From positions 6,076,001 to 6,140,000 of the forward strand of contig NZ_CP042912.1 of NCBI RefSeq assembly GCF_008087665.1: 64,000 nucleotides of DNA, given 5' to 3'. Every line of letters starts with the position of its first letter. The stretch's first letter is position 1. A program made the translations under genes and the position numbers. This DNA comes from Mariniblastus fucicola (GTDB taxonomy: Bacteria; Planctomycetota; Planctomycetia; Pirellulales; Pirellulaceae). Positions 37,128-46,445 of this stretch are shown here, piece by piece. The notes below the pieces were generated by a model, which was given only the letters and a program-made list of their open reading frames with translations, searched no databases and was not told the origin of the DNA.

Positions 37128-39314
37128 ATGCACTCTCACGAACTTTTACTCACCTTCACAACAGCCGCCGCATTGGGTGTGGGCCTGTTTACACTCGCGC
37201 GATACCTACGGGTGTCAGCGATCGTCATTCTGTTGATCGGAGGCGTGATCGCGGGGCCTCAGGTGCTGGGAATCGTGAACCCCGAATCACTGGGCGATGG
37301 CCTTGGCACCATCATTTCGCTTGCCGTCGCAATCATCCTGTTCGAAGGTGGACTTACGCTTGACCTGAAAGGCTACCGAACAGTCAGCAAAGAAATTTGG
37401 CGGGTCCTGACGATTGGCGTACTGGTTACGTGGTTGGGAACTGCGCTTCTGTTGAATCTGCTGTTTAGGTTCAACTGGCCGTTTTGCTTTTTGGCGGCGA
37501 GCCTGATTATTGTCACTGGCCCAACCGTGATCGGCCCTTTGCTGCATCGCATCCGAGTCAACTCAAGGCTGCATCACATTTTGCACTGGGAAGGCGTGTT
37601 GATCGATCCGATCGGCGTTTTCATTGCGCTGTTGAGTTTTGAGTATTTCGTCAGCACCGATGGCTCGCACCAACCGGTACTGACGGATTTTCTGTTGCGA
37701 TTTGCAGCCGGTGCGCTGCTTGGCGTCGCGTTCGGATACTTGTTGGACTTCCTGCTGCGGCGCGAGTGGATCAGTCGCGATCATACGAACATCTTTGTGC
37801 TCGCGATGGCGATGCTGAATTTTGCGATCGCGGACCAGATCATTTCGGAGTGCGGATTGCTGAGCGTGACGGTCGCCGGGTTGGTTCTGGGAAGTCTGAA
37901 AACGCCGCAGTTGCGAGGGATCGTCAGCTACAAAGTCGAACTAAAGGACTTCCTGATCGGATTGCTGTTCGTCCTGTTGGCGGCGAATCTGGACCTGCAT
38001 GCCTTTCTGGATTACGGCTGGAAGCTGGTTGCAGTGGTCGCCGGCATCATGTTGATCATTCGACCGCTGAACATTTTCGGTTCGATGCAAGGGACATCGC
38101 TTGACCAGAATGAGAAGCTGTTTCTCAGTTGGATTGCGCCACGCGGGATCGTTGCTGCTTCGATGGCTTCTGTTTTCGCGCACGAGTTAAAACAGAGCGG
38201 CGTTGAAAACGCGATCTTTCTGGAAACGTTTGCCTATTCCGTGATCGCAGGAACGGTCATTGTGCAGGGCTTCACGGCCGGAGTGGTCGGGCGTTACCTT
38301 GGAGTTGTGCAACCTGATCCGACGGGCTGGGTAATCGTCGGGGCACACTCAATTGCGCGACAGGTCGCCGGGTTCTTTGCCAGACACGGCGTCGATGTGG
38401 TTCTTATTGACACCAACGCCAGAGACGTGCGGTCTGCCAGACGCGAAGGGCTTGCTGCGATCAGTGAGGACGCGATGCTGCTCAACCCGGACGACCATGT
38501 TGAGCTGTATGAATGCGGGAACATGCTGGCACTGACTTCCAACCCCGATCTCAACCGGATGCTCTGTCGCCGTTGGACCGAACTGATCGATGGAGCGACT
38601 TTTCGTTGGGAGAAAAACGGATACGAGACCGAAGACAACCGACACTTGCTCGTCGGCTCGCGGATCTGGGACGGGCTTCCATTGAACCGCTGGGTGCAGG
38701 CGGAAAGTACGGCACCGACTCTGCAAATCAAGAACGGCGGCAATGAACAATCGCCCGACGCCAGCCAAATCATGCTGACCCTGCGCGGCAAAACGGTGGT
38801 GCCTGGAACTCCAGCGGAGATTCGTTCGGACGACGAAGAGTGGCTTGTTTTCCAACCGGAAAAAGAGGCCTCGTTTGAACTTCCGCTGACAAAGGACAAT
38901 GTTCAGTTCAGTTCCCAGACGAATCTGCTGGAACTCTATCGCGAAATGCTGCTTCACCTGAAATCGCAATTGCCCTCGATCGATCCTGAACAATTGCTGA
39001 GCGAAATGTGGAAGCATGAAGATGATTATGCCAGCCTGCTTGGGCATGGAGTCGCGCTGCCACATTCACGGACCAGCGATGTGATCGAGCCGATCGTTAT
39101 GGTGACGCGATTACAAGATGAAATTGCGTGTCCGCTCACAGGCCTTCCTGTGGAGATTGTTTTTATGTTGCTTAGCCCGGATGGGAATCCTGAGGAACAT
39201 TTAACCCAGCTTTCGCACATCGCCCACCTCGTTGGGACGGAACAACAGCGTCAAAGAATCCTCCATGCGTCCAACCACTCTGAACTGTTTCAGACGATTG
39301 AGTCGTCGGTATAG
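37128..39314 (+). CDS. CPA-type Na+/H+ antiporter fused to a TrkA-N-like domain and a PTS EIIA domain
   Basis: The ATG at 37128 (MHSHELLLTFTTAAALG) is chosen over TTG at 37125. Residues 1-395 form about twelve membrane helices of a cation:proton antiporter (LFEGGLTLDLKGYRTV; EGVLIDPIGVFIALLSFEY). Residues 400-520 hold a Rossmann TrkA-N-like segment (GWVIVGAHSIARQVAGFFAR; VVLIDTNARDVRSARREGL). The C-terminal 145 residues are a PTS EIIA type-2 (PtsN-like) domain with the phospho-His646 in HGVALPHSR. The domain order implies that ion exchange is gated by nucleotide binding and by PTS phosphorylation. The gene ends just before a hairpin and the IS element. Confidence 0.92.
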   Translation: MHSHELLLTFTTAAALGVGLFTLARYLRVSAIVILLIGGVIAGPQVLGIVNPESLGDGLGTIISLAVAIILFEGGLTLDLKGYRTVSKEIWRVLTIGVLVTWLGTALLLNLLFRFNWPFCFLAASLIIVTGPTVIGPLLHRIRVNSRLHHILHWEGVLIDPIGVFIALLSFEYFVSTDGSHQPVLTDFLLRFAAGALLGVAFGYLLDFLLRREWISRDHTNIFVLAMAMLNFAIADQIISECGLLSVTVAGLVLGSLKTPQLRGIVSYKVELKDFLIGLLFVLLAANLDLHAFLDYGWKLVAVVAGIMLIIRPLNIFGSMQGTSLDQNEKLFLSWIAPRGIVAASMASVFAHELKQSGVENAIFLETFAYSVIAGTVIVQGFTAGVVGRYLGVVQPDPTGWVIVGAHSIARQVAGFFARHGVDVVLIDTNARDVRSARREGLAAISEDAMLLNPDDHVELYECGNMLALTSNPDLNRMLCRRWTELIDGATFRWEKNGYETEDNRHLLVGSRIWDGLPLNRWVQAESTAPTLQIKNGGNEQSPDASQIMLTLRGKTVVPGTPAEIRSDDEEWLVFQPEKEASFELPLTKDNVQFSSQTNLLELYREMLLHLKSQLPSIDPEQLLSEMWKHEDDYASLLGHGVALPHSRTSDVIEPIVMVTRLQDEIACPLTGLPVEIVFMLLSPDGNPEEHLTQLSHIAHLVGTEQQRQRILHASNHSELFQTIESSV

Positions 39315-39334
39315 GATGAAGACGATTGGTCCAA

Positions 39335-39416
39335 GCACTGTTTGGTAAATGTGAGCGGCAAGGCGCTCATGTTTGGCCGCGTTGACGACATGAAAATCGA
39401 TTTGTCAAACAGTGCC
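39335..39416. repeat. Imperfect inverted repeat (hairpin or MITE-like) between antiporter and IS element
   Basis: GCACTGTTTG at 39335 and CAAACAGTGC ending at 39416 form the outer arms, with the next six bases partly matching (GTAAAT against ACAAAT when folded). Inside lies a smaller stem GAGCG/CGCTC at 39353-39369. It follows the antiporter stop by 20 bases and can be a terminator for converging genes or a small mobile element of 82 bases. Confidence 0.45.
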
Positions 39417-39420
39417 TAGT
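39417..39420. repeat. Target-site duplication CTAG, left of IS701-family element
   Basis: CTAG occurs directly outside the left terminal repeat and again at 40953-40956, as expected for the 4-base YTAR target of IS701-family elements. Confidence 0.75.
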
Positions 39421-40952
39421 ACTACAGCGCTAGGTTGAATCCCAATAGCATCGTTTGATTTTGCTTACTTTGATGCCAATTCTCCGGAGTTTTTTGCGAG
39501 TTCTTTTGGTGTGTGATCTTGTTGCTTTTGCGTTTCGTTGTTGGTGGTACTGAATCGTAGCGGCAACCCGGTCCAGTAGCGCCGACGATGCCCGCCCCTT
39601 AAGCCACCAAGTCTGGACCAGTGCCGATACGGCGTCGTGAACCTGATAGACGGTGAACCCAGATTTTTTTTCCCCCGAGCTTTTCTCGCATCTTCGTCAA
39701 GAACAGGTAGCTTACGCACGACAGAATCATGTGTCGTTTGAGCCCGAGATACTTCCGGCCCTCCCAGGCGTCGAGTCCAATGTCCTGCTTTTGATCCTGG
39801 AAGCAACGTTCGACATGCCAGCGGCTGAAGGCAACGAGCAACAACTTTTGAACGCTTGTTGCAGCCGGCGCGTTGCTGAGAAAGTACTTGATTTCATCCG
39901 GCTTGAGTGGGTTACGAGCCACCAACAAGTGCCAACGCTTGCTCGAAACACACTTGCCGTCAGGACGATAGATCATCGCATGCTTGACTTCCCAGACCAT
40001 GGGACCTTTATCTCCATCTTTGACGCGATAACGCTCCCATGACTGATTCGTGAACCGCGTGGATTCTTCCAGCAGTTTGCGAAACGGCTGAGCTTTGGGA
40101 TTGTCTTTGGCAACTCGCGCACCTTTTTGCGGCCGACCACGACACGGATCTTTGGGAGGATGTTGGAGCCCGGGTTTCTTGATCCAGCCGGTCATTGAAA
40201 CTGGAACCTCGCCGATGAATAACTGTGCTTTGGCATCAAGAGCTCGTAAAAACGGGCCTTTGGAGCCGTAGCCTTCGTCAAAGGTGATCCACTCAAACTC
40301 CAGACCGTTGGACAGCGCGCGATCGTAAAGCTCCAGTGCGATCTTCCACTTTGGCTGATACACCATTTCGTCGGGGATCCCGGCAACGCGACAACGCTCG
40401 CGATCTTCAGACCAGCTCTCAGGAAGGAACAACTCACCATCAAGCAAGCAGTGAAAGTCATCCTGAGCAAAAGCAAGATGAACCGTCACCATGCAGTTAT
40501 CGGTCTTGCCAACCTTGCCACACCACTGACGCTGAACGCCAGGCGTCTTGGTGCCTTTCTTGACATCGCTCGTTTCGTCAAACACGCCGATGGCACGCTT
40601 GCTACCGCGCTCCGTTGCCACCATCTGTTGCAGACGATCTCGCACGGCGTCTTCATTCCATGCGTATTGAGCAAGAAACTCCTGAAGCGTGCGAACGGGA
40701 ACTCCGGCAGCCAGTGCAATGGGCTCAACACTCTTGCGAGCAAGGTTTGATAGCTGACCCTGAACATACGTTGGCATATGAGCACGGGTATCTTTTCGAC
40801 TAAAACAATCGGAGAACCGATTCAGAAAACGTGTCAAAGCTGGTTTCATCTGACGAATCCAAGTACCATCCATCAAAGCACCTCCTTGTGCATGAACGAT
40901 ATAGAATCCCAAATTTCAACTAATTCTCAAATATCAACCTAGCGCTGTAGTA
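39421..40952. mobile_element. Complete IS701-family insertion sequence, 1532 bases
   Basis: A perfect 19-base terminal inverted repeat, TACTACAGCGCTAGGTTGA, begins at 39421 and its complement ends at 40952. Both ends are flanked by CTAG. The single transposase gene lies inside on the minus strand. The intact repeats, duplication and full-length transposase point to recent insertion and probable mobility. Confidence 0.88.
39599..40912 (-). CDS. IS701-family DDE transposase
   Basis: The frame is 437 codons; the true start is probably the Met at residue 14 (MDGTWIRQMKPALTRFLNRF, 40873). DUF/DDE_5-type features of IS701 transposases are present: AIGVFDETSDVKKGTKTPGV carries the first Asp, FEWITFDEGYGSKGPFL the second, and the C-terminal WHVERCFQDQKQDIGLDAW segment carries the Glu region. 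It would move the surrounding element by cut-and-paste. It fills nearly the whole element and has no accessory genes. No frameshift is seen. Confidence 0.9.
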   Translation of the reverse strand: MGFYIVHAQGGALMDGTWIRQMKPALTRFLNRFSDCFSRKDTRAHMPTYVQGQLSNLARKSVEPIALAAGVPVRTLQEFLAQYAWNEDAVRDRLQQMVATERGSKRAIGVFDETSDVKKGTKTPGVQRQWCGKVGKTDNCMVTVHLAFAQDDFHCLLDGELFLPESWSEDRERCRVAGIPDEMVYQPKWKIALELYDRALSNGLEFEWITFDEGYGSKGPFLRALDAKAQLFIGEVPVSMTGWIKKPGLQHPPKDPCRGRPQKGARVAKDNPKAQPFRKLLEESTRFTNQSWERYRVKDGDKGPMVWEVKHAMIYRPDGKCVSSKRWHLLVARNPLKPDEIKYFLSNAPAATSVQKLLLVAFSRWHVERCFQDQKQDIGLDAWEGRKYLGLKRHMILSCVSYLFLTKMREKLGGKKIWVHRLSGSRRRIGTGPDLVA

Positions 40953-42377
40953 CTAGATTGATTCGGTTTCGGAACCTTTTTTTCGAAAGCTGTTTACATC
41001 AATACCATGACGTTTGAGCAGTTTGTGCATCCCCTGGCGTGAGAGTCCAGCCTGGCGTGCCGCACTGGCAATGACTCCACCGTGTTTCTCCAACAAGTTG
41101 GTTAAGTACGCTCGGTCCGCGCTATCAAGTGCCTCGTCGCGAGAGACTTCAGCCAACTCCGACATTTCGACATTCCGTTCTTCGGCTGGATTGCGGATCG
41201 GCGCTGGTAAATCAACAGGATGAATCGTCTTGCCGCGTGCCAACGTGATCGCGCGTTCGATGACGTTACGCATTTCGCGAACGTTACCAGGCCATCTGTA
41301 TCGCCGAAAACAATCGATCGTCTCATCAGAGAATCCGTTGATCCTTGAATCCGCCGGACGCAGTTTCTGAAGAAAACCTTCTGCCAACAGAATTACATCG
41401 TCGCCACGGTCTCGTAGCGGCGGAAGTTCGATATGGATAATCGCAAGTCGAAAGAACAGGTCCTGCCGAAATGTTCCTGCATTGACTTCCGCCTGCAAGT
41501 CCCGATTGGTTGCAGAGATGAATCGAGTGTCTACTGTGACAGACTTGTTATCGCCGACTGGCGTGAAGGTTTGCTCCTGAATCACCCGCAACAGTTTTGC
41601 CTGAGACGACGCCGGCAGTTCGCCCAACTCATCAAGGAACGCGGTTCCCCCGTCGCAAGCACGCAGCAACCCGGCTTGATCAGTGACCGCACCGGTGAAC
41701 GACCCTTTGATGTGACCGAACAGGACCGACTCAAAAAGCGATTCTGGAATCGCAGTGCAATCGATAACCTGAAACGCGCTCTGGCGCCGCAGACTGTGGT
41801 GGTGAATCGCACTGGCAATGACTTCCTTTCCGGTGCCGCTTTCGCCCGTGATCAGAACATTGGTGTTACTATTTGCGACCCGATCAACGACGTCCAAAAG
41901 CTCGTTCATCGCAGAGCTGTTGCCAATGATTTCCGGACACTTTTCCCGCAAAACAGGGACATCTGCCGGAGTTGCATTGATTTTGACCGGCGCGGGCGCC
42001 TGTTGTAGCACCCGCCTGACGGCAGTCAATAATTCTTCAAACTTAACCGGTTTGAGCAGGTAGTCTGCGATGCCAATCCGCACGCTTTCGATCGCAGAAG
42101 GAATCGAAGGCACACCTGTGACAACAATCACCGGGATATGAGAATATTTTGCTCGCCCCTGTTTCAGCAGCTCCAGTTTCAAGTTGCCGGGCATGTTGAG
42201 ATCCGACAAGATTAAATCGAAAGAGTGTTCCTGCAAAACGGCGAACGCGTCGTCAGCGTCCTCAACGCAAACGCACTCATAGCCTTCGTCACCCAACAGT
42301 TCCGCCGTCGTATTGCGATATAACGGCTCGTCATCGGCAATGAGAATACGCTGTGGTTTTGTGACGGATTGATTCAT
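40953..42377 (-). CDS. Second sigma-54-dependent response regulator, NtrC family
   Basis: The ATG at 42377 ([20 protein letters not shown]) is preferred over a frame from 42440. The 474-residue protein has a receiver with Asp59 (LSDLNMPGN), an AAA+ domain with Walker A GESGTGKE and the sigma-54 loop GSFTGAV, and a Fis-type HTH ([20 protein letters not shown]). Its stop codon TAG lies inside the CTAG duplicated by the IS element, so the gene end was conserved by the insertion. The histidine kinase gene is 87 bases upstream on the same strand. It probably acts on the -24/-12 candidate before nhaA. Confidence 0.94.
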   Translation of the reverse strand: MNQSVTKPQRILIADDEPLYRNTTAELLGDEGYECVCVEDADDAFAVLQEHSFDLILSDLNMPGNLKLELLKQGRAKYSHIPVIVVTGVPSIPSAIESVRIGIADYLLKPVKFEELLTAVRRVLQQAPAPVKINATPADVPVLREKCPEIIGNSSAMNELLDVVDRVANSNTNVLITGESGTGKEVIASAIHHHSLRRQSAFQVIDCTAIPESLFESVLFGHIKGSFTGAVTDQAGLLRACDGGTAFLDELGELPASSQAKLLRVIQEQTFTPVGDNKSVTVDTRFISATNRDLQAEVNAGTFRQDLFFRLAIIHIELPPLRDRGDDVILLAEGFLQKLRPADSRINGFSDETIDCFRRYRWPGNVREMRNVIERAITLARGKTIHPVDLPAPIRNPAEERNVEMSELAEVSRDEALDSADRAYLTNLLEKHGGVIASAARQAGLSRQGMHKLLKRHGIDVNSFRKKGSETESI

Positions 42378-42464
42378 GTACGCAATTCTAACGAAAGTAA
42401 CTGGTAACAACGATTCGAATCGAGAATGGCCAGAGCCCACAAAACTGTCGTTCGAGCGGTATCA

Positions 42465-43667
42465 CTATTCTAACTGTCGGGGAAGTCGCACAACAAAACT
42501 GGTGCCCTGATCCGGGTCGCTGCTTGCTTCGATCGTCCCCTTCATTGCCTCAATGATTCCACGAGACACCGACAGCCCCAAGCCCATCCCTTGGCCGATG
42601 GCGACTGACTTTGTGCTGAAGAATGGGTCGAAAATTTTATCGATCACTGATGCCGCAATACCGTGGCCATGGTCCGTCACGTTGATCGTGATATCATCGG
42701 GATCGGTGCGAACGGAAACGGTGACTTTCTGTTTGGCTCCCGACGCCTGAATGGCATTGCGAACAAGATTCAACAGCACTTGCTTCAGTTCACCCGATCG
42801 CAACCGGACTTCATCATCCGCAAGCGACTTCGAAGCTTGAAGAGAATCGAACTTCGCCACGACCTCAACGTCGGTTTTGCGCGAGAGTGGAAGTGTCAGT
42901 GCGATGACCTCTCCAATGACTTTGCGAACTGAGAACCGTGTCGCATACTGTTGGCTTGGTCGATAGAGCTGGTACATCTGATGCGTAATCCCGCTGATGC
43001 GGTCGATCTCGCCATCGATCAAATCCAGTTTCTCGTAGTGTTTGACGTCGCTGGGGAGGTGACGTCTGAACAACGCAAAAGCGTTTCGGATTCCGGCTAG
43101 TGGATTGTTGATCTCGTGAGCAACTCCGGCCGCCAGTTCACCCAACGCGGCAAGCTTTTCCACTTTCAACCGGTGCTCTTTGAGCCTGGCGATCTGAGCG
43201 GTACGCTCTTGAACGAGCTGCTCCAGATGCTCGTTGTGCACGCGCAGCTGCTCTCGCATCCGCCGTTTGTCAGAGACATCCCGAACGCTGGCACGGAACC
43301 CCAGCGACCGTCCGTCGGAATCGATCATCGGTTGCCACGAAACTGCGCACCAGCCCTGCGTTCCGTCGCGACACTGCGTCCGAAACTCAACGTTGTTTGC
43401 AGTGCTTGAGGCATTTCCTTCGCCAACGAAACCAGCAACTTTCTGGTGGTGCTCAGTCGCAACCAACGGCAACGGGTAGTCGTCCATCTTCAGGCACTCT
43501 TGCGGTGTGTAGCCCGTAAACCGTTGGACAGCATCGTTCACCCAGAGTAGCTCGCCGTCTGCGGAGAGCCAACTTTCCCAGTCGTAGGTGAAGTCGGCGA
43601 TCAAACGGAAAAACTGTTCGGGGATCGGTTCACCACGTTGCGGCGTTTGATACGAGTGCGTGTTCAT
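42465..43667 (-). CDS. PAS-domain histidine kinase, soluble (partner of the second sigma-54 regulator)
   Basis: The 400-residue protein has no membrane segment. A PAS/PAC domain covers about residues 15-145 (WLSADGELLWVNDAVQRFTG; GWCAVSWQPMIDSDGRSLGF), then a coiled coil. The HisKA motif is AHEINNPLAGIRNAFALFR with His184. ATPase boxes are LLNLVRNAIQASG (N), VTDHGHGI (G1) and GMGLGLSVSRGI (G2). A cytoplasmic PAS sensor suggests redox, ligand or energy sensing. It is transcribed ahead of its response regulator and divergently from nhaA. Confidence 0.93.
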   Translation of the reverse strand: MNTHSYQTPQRGEPIPEQFFRLIADFTYDWESWLSADGELLWVNDAVQRFTGYTPQECLKMDDYPLPLVATEHHQKVAGFVGEGNASSTANNVEFRTQCRDGTQGWCAVSWQPMIDSDGRSLGFRASVRDVSDKRRMREQLRVHNEHLEQLVQERTAQIARLKEHRLKVEKLAALGELAAGVAHEINNPLAGIRNAFALFRRHLPSDVKHYEKLDLIDGEIDRISGITHQMYQLYRPSQQYATRFSVRKVIGEVIALTLPLSRKTDVEVVAKFDSLQASKSLADDEVRLRSGELKQVLLNLVRNAIQASGAKQKVTVSVRTDPDDITINVTDHGHGIAASVIDKIFDPFFSTKSVAIGQGMGLGLSVSRGIIEAMKGTIEASSDPDQGTSFVVRLPRQLE

Positions 43668-44024
43668 TCAGATATTTTAATCATGTTGATGGCCACCGCG
43701 ACTGGATTGACTAATTGTTCAGCCATTGCGCAACCATGCAAACGCCGAGCCACTGATAAATCTTCACATGTGTAGCGACAACCCGGAACTAACAGCAGTC
43801 GGTGTAAACCCGAGTTGACACTTCCTGTTTCGCGTCGAGGCAGTATCGCGAAGAAAACCAATTTATAGCGGTGAGGCCATTAAGATTTCACGACTGGTCT
43901 GCATGTTGCCTAGTCTCCTGAAGACAACCAACGGACTCAGGCAGCATACACATTTGTTCAGGTTCGCGACGGTCTGTCTCTCCAGATATGGATGAGGGTT
44001 TTACTCCGACATCAACGAGGTTGA
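43668..44024. other. Divergent intergenic region between the PAS kinase and nhaA
   Basis: No gene is present. It contains the sigma-54 promoter candidate at 43895-43909 and would also hold the kinase promoter. Confidence 0.45.
43895..43909 (+). promoter_or_regulatory. Candidate sigma-54 (-24/-12) promoter of nhaA
   Basis: TGGTCTGCATGTTGC keeps the GG-N10-GC spacing and the TTGC -12 block of the sigma-54 consensus; the -24 half is TGG followed by TCTG instead of CACG. The predicted start is about 100 bases before the nhaA ATG. Confidence 0.45.
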
Positions 44025-45362
44025 ATGAACCATTCCAATCAGAACTTGCCGCTGCCGCTTCAACCCATCGACAGATGGTTGCGTCCGCTTGCCCGATTCC
44101 TGCACATTGAAGCGACCAGCGGCATACTTCTTCTGACCTGCACCGCCATCGCTTTGATCGCAGCCAACTCGTACTGGGCTGCGTCGTACCTTGCGATATG
44201 GGAAACCGATATCACGCTGGGCTTTGGTGAGTTTGCCTTTCATCATTCGCTGCACCACGTTATCAACGACGGCTTGATGGCGATTTTCTTCTTTGTCATT
44301 GGACTGGAAGTCAAACGCGAACTCGTCCACGGTTCGCTGTCAGACCTAAAGCAAGCTTCGCTTCCAATCGCCGCCGCCGTCGGTGGAATGATCTTTCCAG
44401 CTGGCCTGTATCTGTCGATGCAATACGGCGAACCGGGAATGCGCGGCTGGGGAATCCCCATGGCCACCGATATCGCGTTCGTGGTTGGATGTCTGGCGAT
44501 TCTGGGCTCAAGAGTGCCGCATAGTTTGAGAATCCTGCTGCTTTCGATTGCGATCGTCGATGACATCGGAGCGATCCTCGTCATCGCAATCGGCTATACA
44601 GAATCGCTCGACGGTCGATTTTTAATGCTGGCTGTGGTTGCGATCGCCATCGTGCATCTGTTTTCTCGCATCGGCGTGCGACGGTTTCCTCCATATATTG
44701 TTGCAGGAGCTCTGGCATGGATTGCGTTTCATGAATCGGGTGTGCATGCGACTCTGATCGGAGTGATTCTGGGTCTGATGACACCTGCCAAATCCACGTT
44801 GGTTCCTGAACGGTTCCGCGAATACTTGCACGAGAAGAAAGAAGAGTTTCAGAAGCGGCGTTGGGCCAAGCGGCGACATCGAGCCGAAGTCGTCAAAGAA
44901 GTTCAACGAATATCGCGAGAAACGGTCTCGCCGCTGGAGTATCTGGAGATGACGCTGCATCCTTGGACCGCGTACGTCATCATGCCAATCTTCGCGCTGG
45001 CAAATGCGGGAGTGTTGTTCGAGCCAGCTAACTTGAGCGATCCTGTTGCGCTGGCCGTTGTGCTCGGTTTGGTGATTGGCAAGCCCGTCGGGATCGTGCT
45101 TCTAAGCTGGATCGTGATTCGAGCGGGCATCGCAAAGCTACCGGTCGACATCCCTTGGCCGGTTCTGATCGCGGGCAGCTGCCTCGCAGGAATCGGGTTC
45201 ACGATGTCATTGTTTATCGACGGACTGGCATTCGGCGCTCAAGGACTCAACACGGCGAAGACCGGCGTACTTGTCGGTTCCGCCATGAGCGCCGTTGCTG
45301 GAATTGGATTGCTGTTGTGGACCTTGCCAAAACAATCAGCAGTACAGCAATCAACAAAATAG
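44025..45362 (+). CDS. nhaA: Na+/H+ antiporter NhaA
   Basis: The 445-residue protein has eleven to twelve membrane segments and the NhaA signatures: FFFVIGLEVKREL, GWGIPMATDIAFVVGCLAIL and SIAIVDDIGAILVIA. Asp149, Asp179 and Asp180 correspond in position to Asp133, Asp163 and Asp164 of E. coli NhaA, of which the last two bind Na+ and protons. GEFAFHHSLHHVINDGLMAI is the N-terminal block. An extra cytoplasmic basic loop near residues 265-295 (EKKEEFQKRRWAKRRH) is longer than in the E. coli protein. It should export Na+ in exchange for H+. GAGG precedes the ATG. Confidence 0.95.
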   Translation: MNHSNQNLPLPLQPIDRWLRPLARFLHIEATSGILLLTCTAIALIAANSYWAASYLAIWETDITLGFGEFAFHHSLHHVINDGLMAIFFFVIGLEVKRELVHGSLSDLKQASLPIAAAVGGMIFPAGLYLSMQYGEPGMRGWGIPMATDIAFVVGCLAILGSRVPHSLRILLLSIAIVDDIGAILVIAIGYTESLDGRFLMLAVVAIAIVHLFSRIGVRRFPPYIVAGALAWIAFHESGVHATLIGVILGLMTPAKSTLVPERFREYLHEKKEEFQKRRWAKRRHRAEVVKEVQRISRETVSPLEYLEMTLHPWTAYVIMPIFALANAGVLFEPANLSDPVALAVVLGLVIGKPVGIVLLSWIVIRAGIAKLPVDIPWPVLIAGSCLAGIGFTMSLFIDGLAFGAQGLNTAKTGVLVGSAMSAVAGIGLLLWTLPKQSAVQQSTK

Positions 45363-45412
45363 CAATGTATTGCACCGAATCAAACAGGCTTCCGCAACAA
45401 TGCGATTCTGAA

Positions 45413-45553
45413 CTAGCTCAACAGAACCGCGATCACGAACAGCAGCAGTAGTGCGACGTGACCGACAAGCATCTCGCGTGGCGAGAGAGCGTCGCCTGGT
45501 GAATTGTTCGTTCGCTCAACAACGACTTTCTTGTGCGGATTCTTCAAAAACAT
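45413..45553 (-). CDS. Small single-span membrane protein (46 residues)
   Basis: An ATG at 45553 preceded by AGGGA encodes MFLKNPHKKVVVERTNNSPG, then ALSPREMLVGHVALLLLFVI and a short hydrophobic end before TAG at 45413. The layout is a basic N-terminus followed by one membrane helix. A clear ribosome-binding site and a clean basic-then-hydrophobic pattern argue for a real small gene. The function is unknown. It converges on nhaA, with 50 bases between. Confidence 0.5.
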   Translation of the reverse strand: MFLKNPHKKVVVERTNNSPGDALSPREMLVGHVALLLLFVIAVLLS

Positions 45554-45924
45554 GATTTGAGTTCCCTAGAGGAGACAATCAGTGACCTCATCCCTGACTG
45601 CACTCATATCAATGCAACCACTATGCCACGCAAGACTCCGCGCCGGAAATCACACTTTCAGGTCGCATTGTTCCAATTTCGACCATATTCGTTTTGAAAA
45701 CATGAGGACCACCGTCAACTCACGTACGCATGTCGTCAACTGGCGTTGACGTTTCAGGACGCCTCCAATCGAGCTGAAGACTTCAGAAATGTGATCGCAA
45801 AAAACTGGCCCGGAAAGCATATCCTTCCGAGCCTTTCTCAATTCTGCAACTTACATCGATCGTTTCTGTTCACTCCGACCAACCATGTCGAGCGATTCAA
45901 CGAAATCTTTCAGCAAACCCAAAA
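45554..45924. other. Intergenic region, no supported gene
   Basis: A plus-strand frame from 45746 runs antisense into the 72-residue gene and has no recognised domain. No RNA gene, repeat or operator stands out. Confidence 0.35.
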
Positions 45925-46143
45925 CTACCTGCGGCGCCCACCAGCACGCTTGAGTCCCTTGGCGACGAAGTCAAATGCTTCGGCGGCCTTGTAGTCTTCG
46001 AGTACGTCGAAGAAACAGGCGATAACCCGCTTCGTTTCAGCGACGTTAATCTTGACGCCTGCGGTGTCTGCTTTCCTGGCGACCTCATTGTAGAGATCGT
46101 TGAGGCTTGAAGTCTTTTTCTTGACGGATTTCTTCTTGGCCAT
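45925..46143 (-). CDS. Small basic protein of 72 residues, unknown function
   Basis: An ATG at 46143 has a strong AAAGGA ribosome-binding site 6 bases upstream. The product starts with a Lys-rich tail (MAKKKSVKKKTSS) followed by a helical segment (LNDLYNEVARKADTAGVKIN, then TKRVIACFFDVLEDYKAAEA) and ends in a basic GLKRAGGRRR. The composition resembles small helical DNA-binding proteins with basic ends, but no known fold can be asserted. A good start signal and a balanced composition support a true gene. Confidence 0.72.
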   Translation of the reverse strand: MAKKKSVKKKTSSLNDLYNEVARKADTAGVKINVAETKRVIACFFDVLEDYKAAEAFDFVAKGLKRAGGRRR

Positions 46144-46445
46144 GTTGTATCCTTTAAACTTGAAATTCGATTTTCGAAATGCGCGTTTTACAGTTCTGCC
46201 GGCTTCTTGAGAACACCGGTTTGAGTCGAATCGTCGGCCCTATCGTACCGAAATGCCTACGCCAGCGAAAATTACGTTCCGACGTACAACTTTCATTGAT
46301 CGAACTATTATTCAAAATGCCGACACCGTTTCAAATGCCTCTATTCAAGTAGCAAACAAGAGTGGGTCAGTCAGGAACGTCCGAGCATTCAACTTGATTT
46401 CTGCTCTTGTGGAACGCTAAAATTCAAACCACGCAGGAAGCCACG
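46144..46445. other. Divergent intergenic region
   Basis: This stretch separates the 72-residue gene from the PAS-AraC regulator and holds promoters for both; no gene, RNA or repeat is visible. Confidence 0.4.

Noticed and set aside
45746-45994. Plus-strand frame of 82 codons
   Set aside because: Its end is antisense to the well-supported 72-residue gene and no family is recognised.
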